Assembly: GCA_013399015.1 (NCBI GenBank)
Contig: VWZX01010900.1
Span: 124,001-188,000 of the forward strand
Source of the DNA: Galbula dea
Taxonomy: Eukaryota; Chordata; Aves; Piciformes; Galbulidae
Reading direction: 5' to 3'
DNA length: 64,000 nt
Positions 54,136-64,000 of the stretch are shown here, in pieces. Made by a program: the position numbers and the translations under genes. The notes under the pieces are model-generated. The model was not told the origin of the DNA. It saw only the letters and a list, made by a program, of their open reading frames with translations, and did no database searches. Every line of letters starts with the position of its first letter. Position 1 is the first letter of the stretch.

Positions 54136-57100
54136 AAGAAACTTGTAAGGCCTGATCCTGTATAAATAACTAAATGTAACAACAAAGGAAGACGCAGCCC
54201 CTACCAATTTGGGTGGATTATGCTGCTGCGCAGTGAGACTTCCTTACAAGGCAGGAACACTCCAGTTGTCACTACTAGTAATAGAAGAAAGAACCCACAT
54301 TTCACCAAATCTGTAGCCTGATAGTGTAAGATCACAAAATACCAGACGCACGAAGGAGCTGTGCAGCAGCTGATTCAGTGTTTTGGGTGTGCAATTCAGT
54401 AGCAACTCAGTTCTTCCTATTTACACAACAAGATTAAAATAAACAGGAGCTTATATCAATGCTTCATTTTCACCTTGAAGATTTCCTTGAAATCTTCACC
54501 TTTTCTGGTCACACTCAGTCCTTCTATTTCAATGAATCCATAAAGAAAAAAAGGCTATTGCCACACAAATTTGTGGTTTATTTCTCAATGAGTTTTGCAC
54601 AAAGTAACACCTTTATCATGCCAAAACCACAAATTAGGACTGGGGTAGATCAGCAATAGGTGTTTAGGAAGCAAAAGCAAACATCATGTGTTGCATGTTT
54701 ATACTACTTTTTTTCACATGCAATCAACGATGTGGGAATGAAATGTTAAAGTAACTTTTCACAACATCAATTTTGGTTGTAGGTTGGGATTTCTACCTCA
54801 AATTACAGTGAAGTGATTAAGTGAATGACAAGGTGATTTTCTGTGCACTATAGAAAACAGCAGTAACAATGGAATGTTATTTGGCAGAAGAACAAAGAAA
54901 TATGCAGTTAGACATACATCACTAAGTAATGCAGTGTTTACTATTTGTTCACTGAAATTTTGTCATAAATCATGGATGAATGTAACTGCAGCGCTGTAAC
55001 TACAATGCTGTACTTCAGAAAGGCATGGTACTGTGATAATTCAGAGATTATTTATGTAGTAAAAACCATGGCAAGCTATATAATTCTAGAGCATCAGGTC
55101 AGCAAATGCAAAAATGGCAAAAGATCCCTTTATGAAAGGTTTTTTAAAACCCCAATGGGATAGCCGTGAATCCAGATTTTATTTAACACAAACCACTAAA
55201 GAGAATGAGCTCCTCTGGATGGCCCTGGTTTGGGCACAGCGCTTGCCATTGGAAAGACACACAGAATCTGTGTTTTCTTATAACAAAAACTTAGTCGGCA
55301 AATATTTTTTTCCAGAAACAGGAGAGAAAAAAAATACCATATTCAGGGTCTATATTTCAATGACTGGGATAACGGAATTGAGTAAGTGATCATTGTTTAT
55401 ATGAATCTTTACAGCACACAGAAAACAGTAAGATACAGGCAAATGGCAAGTTAGGGGCAAAGCACCACGTGACAGTTCCAGTCAGAAGTATTAAGTTTAG
55501 CATATTGCATAGTTCTTCTCTTTGCTACAGAGACATACAGAAAAAGTACGCCTATATGTTAAGTGTCATATATACATTACAGCCATGGGTATTACAATTT
55601 AAAGCACAAGGCTGTAAATTCATGAAACAGCTTGTGAGAGTGTTAGACTCGCATGTTAGATTTAAGCTAATGTTCAAAATTAGCAAGCGCTATGGCTCTT
55701 ACCTTGTTTTTTTAACCCTGCTGTCACACAGAATGATGGCAGGTATCCTCAAAGAAAAGGGATATTGTTTATTGTAATTAACCAAGTATGATTAGCAACC
55801 TTTCTGACCTTCACTAAAATGTAGTCATTTTCTCATATCTAGTGCAGTATCTTCACAGGACTTTCCATTGGTCCTGCACTTCTTGCCAGCCACGAGAGCT
55901 CAGAACAACTGCAAGCAAACCAACACTGGTACACCTCCGGCAGCATTTCAGCCATGCCTGTGTGCAGTGTCACGGTAGGGACTCACAGAAAGAAACCAGC
56001 AGCATGCTCCACATAGACACTGTGCACTCAACACCTCCTTCCCACCAGAAGCACCAACACTATAGCCACATCCATCTTCAGAGGGCAGAATGCATCCATC
56101 GTAAGTAACTTGGTCTAGACCTGTTTGTTTGACATGAATCAGTAGAACTTGGTGCCGCAGTCTCCCAAGAAGATGCGGTGCAACATTTGCTCACAGATTT
56201 TGTTGCTGAGCTTAAAAGCATGTAAAGAATTAACAATACCACTAGAGAGCATTTGATATGTATCTTGTAGTTGACAGGATAGGAAAAGGGCAAAACTGGG
56301 GGGGGGGAAACACAGAAAACCTCCATAAATTTTCTACAAAGTTCTCTCTAAAATGTGTAAATTCAGTTTGAAGCACAGATCAAAGGACTAATTTATAACA
56401 AGACAAAAACCAGCTAGAAGTCACAAGAAGCACAGATGTTTAGATATGCATCTTAAAGTCCAGATGCAGGGAACCAGCATGCAGCAACAGAACTGCTCCA
56501 AAAGGGACTATGGTCCCAAAATTACTCTTTTACCTCAGCACAGTCTGGCTATGCCCCACTCCTGTTTTCCATTTTATGCAGTAGGTCTCACTTTGCCTAA
56601 GGCAGGAAGCATGCTACATGCCGAAATACCTTCCAAATACTGTCATCATCTCTTTGCAAAGAGAACCATTCACCTTCTGAGACACTAAAACACCCTGAAT
56701 TACATTCTCTGCCCACTCCAACTTTTGTGTAAGAAGTAGGTTTGACAAAAAAAACCTCTGCTGAGTATTAATCCCCTGTTGACAGAACTGTCATATTCAG
56801 TTAAGTACGTTTGATGCTGATAATGATTTAAGCTCTGTTAAATACCAATGTTGATAGCCACAATTTTTAGCTGTCAGATTATATTCCTCTACTAGCAACC
56901 TGTTTTCTACTAAAAATGCTAAGTGGTTCTCTGAATTATAAAGGAAAAACAGTGCAACAGGAAGACACTGTGGGCAAAGTTGCAATTACAAAAGGCTCTG
57001 GTGACAACAGAAAGCTCTGGAGCCTTGCTCTTCTGGTTAATTATAATGTCATCATCCCCTCAATGCACAATGTTTATAGGACTTTACTTCAGGGCCTATC

Positions 57101-58269
57101 ATTTATTCTATATATTAACATCTAGAACTATAACCATGGTATAACCTAGTCATTGGAAAAGGCCACAAACCTTGCTGTGGTATGTCTTGATGCCAGTGTT
57201 GATGCTTTACTGCAACCAAAACAGAATCACAGAAAACACGTGGCTTTTAAAACTGATCTCTGAGGTAAATCAGAAAAGCACTGCTAATTGGAGGTACACA
57301 GAAGTAACTGATAGGTCTGTACTTCTGCTGCTGTGCATTTTTAAGTGTCTGCAAAGCATGCTAATTAATTAACCTGTGTCACCTCCACAGCAGGCAAGTC
57401 AGTGCTACTGGAGATACGCCTCAGTTAAAATATTAAAATGTATGGACTGAAGTTGAGATGTTCAGTTTCAGGTCCAAGCTATCTTTCTCATGTGGAAAAA
57501 CAGAAACAGATGTGGAGTATCTGTTTCTTGTTTTTACTGCACTGTATAGATTGGGGGAAACTACACCATGTAAAGCCAGATTATATCTAAGTGAATTGCC
57601 TTGTAAATATTGTGGAGGATGTGGAATTAAAGCCCTGAAACTTGTCTCAGACCACAAGATCTCCCCCTCTCTCTCTAATGTCTCAGTAACAAACCTCTCA
57701 TATCTCTATTTCCAAAACAGAAGATGGCATTCCCAGTCAGAACTAACCCTTCCCAGATACAAACAAATATTTTTTTAAGGCTTAAAAGCCACAGATTTTT
57801 GCTGCAGAACCTTCTATAACTGTGTATCAATTATCTGGCATATTGCTGAAGAAAAGATCTTTTAAAAGGATAAGTATAGTATGGGAAAGTCAAGTTCTCA
57901 CATTTGACAGAGTATTTGCTCTTGCCCTTGAGATTCTTTCACTTCAGAACCGAGATAATAGAAATGTCATATTGTGACTTGCTCTATATCAAAAAGTAGC
58001 AACACTTAAATAAACTTTTAAAAGCCCTGCAGCTCTAGAAAATACGTATGAAAAACTCTTAGCATCAACAGAAATATTGTTCACATATAGGCTTGAATAG
58101 CATTTTACAGGTCTGGATATACCCTTAAATTAAATATGTATCCACGCAGACGCATTACTGTGCATGGATCTTCCTGTGCAGACAAAGCATTTTTTTTCTC
58201 CCACCTTTTGCCATTTACACTCGAAAGATTTTAAAATTATTGTATCAGGCATTAAGACCTGAGAAGGTG
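54136..58269. other. Unique DNA upstream of the CpG island, no gene seen
   Basis: Frames of 60-106 codons occur (for example 55469-55777, 55842-56108 and 57458-57778, all plus) without domains. A run of ten G at 56298-56307 is the only notable simple tract. If the island at 58270 is a promoter firing on the minus strand, this stretch would be its transcribed side. I see no convincing exon. Confidence 0.45.
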
Positions 58270-58760
58270 TCATCAGCCGATCCGTCTGTGAAGTGGCAGA
58301 TCCAGGTGAGTTTGAAGAGGAGAAACAGCACCAGCAGAGGGAGACAAGAGGTGAGGGCCGCGCCTGTGGAAGGTGAGAAATGCTCGCGGTGAAGGGGAGA
58401 AGCCCGCGCGCCGGCGCGCGGGCCACCAGAGGCTGATTGCCTTCAGGTGTTTCCCATTCGCAACCCTCGCGCGCAAGGAAAGGTGTTTAAAACGTGCATC
58501 ATACACTTCATCTTTTATTTCGTCAACGCTTAACTACCGCCGATGGATATTCATTAACAGAGTATCTGAAGACAGCTTGAGGTATCTGCGCAGCCGGAGC
58601 CCATGGCTCGCAGGCTCCCTCCGTGGCGGGGGCTGCGGGGGGCCCGGCGGACCCGAGCGGATCCGCCAGGAGGGACCGGCGGCGGTGCGTGGGCGCCCCC
58701 TGCTGTCCCGCTCTGGAAGCGTCTCTGCGGGCCGGAGAGGAGCCGAGGGCAGGTGTGGAA
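58270..58760. promoter_or_regulatory. CpG island, candidate promoter/first exon
   Basis: About 40 CpGs lie between 58354 and 58745, in a window that otherwise averages only a few per kilobase. GC reaches roughly three quarters over 58601-58760. There is no TATA box, and GGCGGGG-type GC boxes occur around 58624-58632. A consensus plus-strand splice donor, CAG|GTGAGT, sits at 58303-58311. Weaker GGTGAG sites follow at about 58350 and 58372. These features are typical of a vertebrate CpG-island promoter. Direction and gene are unknown. Open frames across it (58373-58867, 58603-58785, 58623-59096 plus; 58523-59143 minus) run into the neighbouring CR1 and follow from few stops in GC-rich DNA, so I do not call them genes. 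The CR1 at 58757 forms its right edge. Confidence 0.7.
58402..58423. repeat. Perfect 22-bp all-G/C palindrome
   Basis: The bases from 58402 to 58423 equal their own reverse complement. They consist only of G and C and contain seven CpGs, centred on GCCGGC. The palindrome lies inside the CpG island and could form a very stable hairpin or a symmetric protein site. Confidence 0.97.
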
Positions 58761-59336
58761 ATCAGAGGATCGCAGAACGTCCTGAGTTGGAAGGAGGTCA
58801 CAAGGATCATCGAACCCAGCGTCCGTCTATGCAGAGGACAACCCCAAAAATCACGCCATGTGTCTAAGAGCGTTACCCGGATGCTTTTTGATTCCGTCAG
58901 GCTTGGCATTGTGACTACTTCTGTAGGAAGCCTGTTCCAGTGCTCCACCACCCTCTGGGTGGAGAACCTTTTCCTAATTTCTAACCTAAATCTCCCCTGG
59001 CAGAGCTTCATGCCTTTCGATCGGGTCCTATCACTGGTCACCAGAGAGAAGAGATCTGCTCCTGCCCCTCTGCTTCCCCTCATGAGGAAGCTGTAGACCA
59101 CAATGAGGTCTCCCCTCAGTCTCCTCTTCTCCATGCTGGACAAACCAAATGAATTTAGCAGCAGCTTATATGGCTTATAGACCCTTCACTATCTTTGTGG
59201 CCCCCCTTTGGATGCTCTCCAACAGCTTAATATGCTTCTTATATTGTGGTGCCCAAAACAGCACAAAATACTTGAGGTGAAGCTGCACCAACACAAAGCA
59301 GAGTGGGACTATTACCTCCCTTGACTGGCTGGAAGT
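58757..59336 (-). mobile_element. CR1 LINE, 3' UTR and RT C-terminal part
   Basis: On the minus strand the element ends at 58757 with a decayed tail (GAAATCAGAGGATCGCAGAACG on the plus strand) and a TCCTGAGTTGGAAGG terminus. Its subfamily differs from the copies at 20251 and 41432. The minus-strand coding part at about 58880-59143 reads [36 protein letters not shown] and GRFRLEIRKRFSTQRVVEHW. The 59175-59336 part adds [12 protein letters not shown] and a [14 protein letters not shown] segment. Small deletions and frame breaks separate the pieces. The long 206-codon minus-strand frame (58523-59143) is CR1 code that has read through its own 3' UTR into the CpG island, and is not a gene. Confidence 0.93.
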
Positions 59337-62300
59337 CCACAACACGGGCAAGCTGAGAGAACTTTGGGGCTTCACTGAAGGCAGCGGTTGTGAACAAATA
59401 CTACCAGAAGTTACCAGTGGGTGAGAAGAGAAAAATACACAGTTTTCCCTTCAAATAAAGCATAAAACTGTTGTAAATAAGAGGGGAGAATGCCACTGCA
59501 GTGTTAAAAGATTCCTTGGTGCACCAATGCGTGCTGCCTTCTTTCTAATAGCTAACTGGTGCCATTAGAGCTGCACCTCCAACCACACAGCTGTACTGGC
59601 TTTGTAATACAGACAGGAACATTGGCTGGTGAAACCTTGCTCACACTTAAGCACTGGGGAGTCTAAAACATGCTGAGAAGTTACGAGGGTGGTGTCAAAC
59701 CAACACAGAGACAGAGACAAGTGTTAGTCTCTGGCCTCTTACCTTGCAGGTAAGTGCAGCAGTCACTAAAACTGAAATTCAAGTAGTAGGTACACTCAAG
59801 CAATCACGTCATCTAGATCTTCTGCTTCTTCCACACCAGCACATCCTTCTGATGGGATACTAGGTGTGCTGTTTTGTATTTATCAAATCAAACTCTTGTA
59901 CTGAAGTGATGATCAGGAAGGCACTGTTCACTGCTCCAGTAAAACATCTGGGGCAATTGCCAGTGTTCAGATTTGGGTGGTTTGTTGTTGTCTTAATCTC
60001 AATAAAGGGACCAGACAAGCAGAATGATTCTGGGAAATAAACTCTCATTCATAACACTGTCCACTTCAGTAAGGCAGAGATGCTGGGCAGGCAGCATCCT
60101 CTACTAAATGAGTGCGGAATGAGAATCAACAGGCAGTATCAGCCCACAACATTTAATCCAGTTTTATGAACAAGTTTTAAAGCAAGATTTTCAAAGGAAT
60201 TATGACTTTGACCAAAATAAACTTACAGGTGGCATGAGGAAGGCTATATCTGGACAGTGAAAATACTGGAACCTTTGAAAAAGAGATCCAATTTCTTTAA
60301 TTTGCATCAATTGTCTAAAATAAACAGTGTACTGAGTTGAGGCTTTATACTAAATATCATAATTTTAATGGTTTTCAACAGAAGGAAATGGAAAACATTG
60401 GTGAAATTAACCTGACAGATGAGGTAGCAGAGCTGCAATTTTAAAAGTAATATCCTTCCACATGCTCCAAGAAAAACAAAATAGTCTTGTGTTTTTCTCC
60501 AGGCTCCTTATTTTATATTTTGTTGCTTTGACTGGCAAGCCCAAATATTTTAGCATTAATTTTATTAGCAAGGAAAAAAACATGATTACTTCATGAAGAG
60601 TACATTGGAGAAGCATCTCATACCTCGAATAGCATATTATTAATTTTAGAGAAAATGTTTATGCAGCCATTCTTAAAATCTCAGTAGATCAAGATGACAA
60701 TTACAACTGAAATTTTTCCAGTGTTTTGTGAAATTAACATTCACAGAATGAGTATTTCTGCAAAATGTTATATCTTTGCTACCACTACAATTTCTGATAA
60801 AGATTCCAATGTGGAGTGGACAACAGTCAGAAAGACATTTTACTTGTACTATATTTGTGTGGCTACTTTGTCATTTTCCCCTTTGACGGTTACTGTGATC
60901 TAAAATGTGATTGGATACATGAACTATACACTGAAAAGAAAAGGAAATTATGGAAATGAGTGTTTCTGGTTTGCTTGAGTTTTTTAAAACATCTTCTTCA
61001 TGAATTTACTGTGTGAATTCACACACTTGTTATTTACACTGCAAGACTTACATTTCAGTCAACCAGAAGGACTGAATTGCAAATTTAGACAAAACCTCTC
61101 AATGACCTATTTTAAGATATTAATCAGATCTGCTAAACAGTGGCACAAACTTGCCTGGAAGTTGTCATCAAAGATAGCAAACCTCTTGACGAGCCTGAAA
61201 CACAGGACATTGCCAACATAAACACTATTGAAGATCCTTCTTATTTGTAATCATTCTGCAAACATAATGATCATTAGAGCAGTTTCAAGGATAGCTATTC
61301 AAGAGGAAAGAGTGAATATCAAGAAGACCTTGCTCACTCCCTGATGGAATTACCTAGTTACCTAAACTCCAGAGCACGGTTGCATCAATAGCTTGATTGT
61401 TATGGAAAAAAAGTTTTCCTTTCCTATCTAGCTATAGCATAGAAGAGAACTTAAATTGCTTCTCCATAGCTGATGCACAACTTTACCCCTTCAAAATCTA
61501 CAAATACAAATGTTAGCTATAGTAGGAAACATGTTAAGGGGTTTTATGCTAGACAACTATAGCTGTCCCCTTCTAACTGGTCTGAAATAAATTTATTATA
61601 ATCCATGTAAACAGCCTTTCAGTGGTATATAATTTTAGTTAAGGCTGACCAGTACAGAATTTGATCTGTTAACTAAGAACAGTTAATTGTAAGTAGTAGA
61701 ACTGTCCTAAGAATAATCAATGAGGATTTATACTGAAAAATAGAAGAGGTAGATCTTTTCTGGCTGGGAAATACAGCTGAGAGAAGGTAAAAAGAACATG
61801 AAACACCTGAACCACAGGTCTCATGTGATGAAAAAGTAATATTATAGAATGTTTTCCTTGGCCTTCACTAAACATGTTTTTTCTAGAATATGTTCCTTAA
61901 TTAAAAGAAAAAGAAAAAATACCATATTCCCTTGATAAAAAAACCCCTACGAACAACAACAAAAAACCACAAAAATCCCAGAACAAACAAACAAACAAAC
62001 AAACACCCAATTTTCATAACCAATACGCTGCAGACTATCTGTTTTCAGGTTTGAATTATACACTTCACACATGCAGACAATAGAATCCTCCTAACAGGTA
62101 CTGTAATGCTCCTTAGCACAGGCGAGTATGACATCAAATAGCAACTTCAATAATCTTAGAGGCTTTTTGGTCCAAGATTCTGAATGAGGACAAACCTGTT
62201 TAGTCAAGACTGAAATTCTGTGGGCTCTGCACGAAGAGAGCATATGTTTTGCATCCCACATCACGGATTCATGCAAAAATAGATATGGTTATTTCAGACT

Positions 62301-62894
62301 GCATAAGGTGCAAATGCTTCAAGTTTGAGCACTAGGGAACAGAATGAACTACTTGTGCTCACATGGAGCTTAACCTTTCAACGGAAAAGAAGAAATAAAC
62401 AGTTCACAGGAGGGTCTCTCTACACCTGCAGTTCAGTTGCTGCAGTCCATCGTCTCCATTACCTTTGGAAGGAGACTATTTAAAATATGTTGAGCCATAC
62501 TTATGAAGAGCTCTGAATGCTTCCCATGGCATCTCCTTGCCTCAGTTTCAACCAGGGCCGGAATCTAATAACTCGGAACTAGTGATTTCCTGGAAGAAAA
62601 TTATATTACTGCTTACAATCATTCTTTCTGGGAATTGAGGTAGTGCTGTGGAGAGCACTGAATCCCTAACTTTGCAGGCTGGATTAGATTTACTCTAATC
62701 CAATGTTTAAAAACAATATTTACCTTGCTTTAGTGGAATTTTAGCCATTTCCTTTATCACTTTGATAATACTTCAAAGATAATTCTAACTGTGGGCAGGA
62801 AGAAAGGAAAAAATATTCTAGGCAAAATTATAGAAATCTGTATAAACATGACTTTTCCATCACTCTGATATGTGCATGTATATATTTATATATA
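59337..62894. other. Unique DNA, no gene seen
   Basis: Frames are 60-73 codons with no domains. An AAAC-type tract is listed separately, and a small hairpin with two TAATCC motifs lies at 62681-62701. If the CpG island fires on the plus strand this would be first-intron sequence. No exon is evident. Confidence 0.45.
61940..62005. repeat. AAC/AAAC microsatellite
   Basis: An A-rich start with AACAACAAC is followed by about five pure AAAC units at 61982-62005. Confidence 0.9.
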
Positions 62895-62940
62895 ATTTTA
62901 ATATGTATATAATATGTATTTTAATATGTATATAATATAA
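62895..62940. repeat. 2 x 23-bp AT-only tandem repeat
   Basis: ATTTTAATATGTATATAATA begins both units (62895 and 62918). They lie in a longer purely AT-rich block from about 62875. This is easily melted DNA, and nothing shows a function. Confidence 0.85.
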
Positions 62941-64000
62941 AATCTATAATGACGAAATAGTTTACTGCAAATATTTACATAAAACATATTAGAGCCATGA
63001 CTGCACTTTGCAGTCATGCAAATGCATGACTGCATTTTGGCATATTCTGTTCTAATTATCAAATGAATATTGGTGCTTTTCTAATGTATTATTGATATGA
63101 AGGCAACCACGAGGTTAATCCTCCAGCTTTCAAACACTCCAAATCTCCTTCACAAAAGACAACACAAAATGCATTCAAGCTTTTATATTCTTGTAATAGA
63201 TCTATGTAGCTACACCAAGCAACAGCTTAACCGGTTCTGAAACTATCAACCTGTATGCAACTTGGAGATTTATAAATACCACTGTGAAGATCAAAGTTAG
63301 CTGTCACTATGTCTGGCTAATACAGACAATTATTAAAATGAGGGAGAAAATTATTTGTGCCAGTACTTGGACCTCTTAATAATTCAGAGTTATATGTTTA
63401 GAACAGAACAAGGAGTTACAACACAATATTTTGAGGCTTTATTTCCACTTACTTTATTCCATTCAGGATTTCAAATAGAAATCCTAAGCTGCCACAGGTT
63501 TTGGGTTTGTGTGCACAGTTCTTCCATAAACAGGGCAGAAATTACTTTCAGACAGGAGTCATTACTTAAAAAACACATGATTCCACCCGGTTACAAATAC
63601 ACTGGCTGAGCAAGAAAATTAAATTAAGGGAGAAAAGGCTTGGCACATTTCACCAGTTTAGAGGATTATGAAAAGCAGAAAAAGTTCTAGAGGATCTGCA
63701 AACCCAAAACACCACAAAGGTCTCTTATCCATAACTATTTATGTGGCTATGTTTAGTGACAAGTTCTTCAAGCAAATCATTTGTCAAGAGCTTCATCCCG
63801 AAGAAACAAAAATAACAAGAAAACTTTGTAGTCATATAAAATCATATATGTTGAAAAGACATATAAAGTGAAGAGGTTTTTCTCAAAAGCTTCCTTCTAA
63901 TTGATACCAAGTGGAAATGAGATGCTGCTCAAAGTACTCAGGGTGATTCAAATTACCACATCTCTCAGAGGTAAGAAAGAGTTCACAGTCATTCCCTAAA
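62941..64000. other. Unique DNA at window end, no gene seen
   Basis: Contains a three-armed repeat with an octamer motif (62996-63034, listed separately) and short frames of 67-84 codons (63355-63609, 63668-63871) with no recognised domains. Confidence 0.45.
62996..63034. repeat. CATGACTGCA inverted/direct repeat with octamer
   Basis: CATGACTGCA (62996-63005), its reverse complement TGCAGTCATG (63009-63018) and a second direct copy (63025-63034) surround ATGCAAAT (63016-63023), the classical POU-factor octamer. The first two arms can form a 10 bp hairpin with a 3-base loop. Confidence 0.85.

Noticed and set aside
24436..55382. Shared 16-mer TGGGATAACGGAATTG at about 24436 and 55367
   Set aside because: Flanks do not match, and one shared 16-mer is close to the chance expectation for a 64 kb window.
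58373..59096. Plus-strand frames of 164 and 157 codons in the CpG island
   Set aside because: Both run from the island into antisense CR1 sequence. GC-rich DNA has few stops, and the C-terminal residues are reverse-strand CR1.
58523..59143. 206-codon minus-strand frame as a novel gene
   Set aside because: Its first part is CR1 reverse transcriptase tail, and the remainder is CR1 3' UTR and island sequence read through.
1..64000. CRISPR arrays, tRNA/rRNA genes, bacterial operons
   Set aside because: No regularly spaced repeats, no tRNA B-box-like sequence in a cloverleaf context, and no ribosome-binding-site and ORF pattern were found. The repeat content is avian.

Overview
The window looks like nuclear DNA of a bird. 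The evidence is dispersed CR1 LINE fragments with avian-type 3' ends (an octamer-like NATTCTRT tail and TTGGACTAGATGATC-type termini), plus a solo LTR of the avian ERVL-like group that opens with TGTCCTGGTTTG. The base composition is AT-rich and CpG-poor. The mix of CR1 subfamilies and this LTR type would fit a neoavian bird better than a galliform, but that is inference. No bacterial, plasmid or phage feature is present.

The window holds no protein-coding gene that I can support. Most long open frames rely on GTG or TTG starts, have no recognisable domains, and match what chance gives in 64 kb of this composition. The recognisable coding information is retrotransposon debris. There are CR1 reverse transcriptase pieces at 11.7-12.3, 41.4-41.8, 52.4-52.6 and 58.8-59.3 kb, and CR1 endonuclease and ORF1 tail pieces at 12.5-12.9 kb. 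The window is therefore best read as intergenic or intronic DNA.

Layout: 1-10.9 kb is unique AT-rich sequence with one fresh 2 x 58 bp tandem duplication (4.2 kb) and a 36 bp CR1 stub (8.7 kb). 10.98-15.33 kb is a repeat cluster. It holds a minus-strand LTR fragment, a mosaic minus-strand CR1 interrupted by a 173 bp foreign segment, a plus-strand solo LTR, and a second, inverted copy of the 173 bp segment. 15.3-41.4 kb is almost featureless apart from two short CR1 3' ends (20.3 and 26.5 kb) and one AACC/AAAC microsatellite (38.1 kb). A well-preserved CR1 3' end lies at 41.4-41.9 kb. At 45.2-45.6 kb there is a CpG-retaining minus-strand tract that reads like a decayed coding sequence; a bornavirus-type nucleoprotein origin is possible but unproven. 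An old CR1 reverse transcriptase remnant lies at 52.4 kb.

The main functional candidate is a short, dense CpG island at about 58.27-58.76 kb. It contains a perfect 22 bp all-G/C palindrome and a consensus plus-strand splice donor at its edge, and the 3' end of a CR1 abuts it. It is the most likely promoter or first exon in the window, although no transcript can be established from sequence alone.

I found no convincing evidence of an undescribed biological system. The best leads are the CpG island, the inverted 173 bp pair, the palindrome at the 5' end of both LTRs, and the coding-like tract at 45.4 kb.
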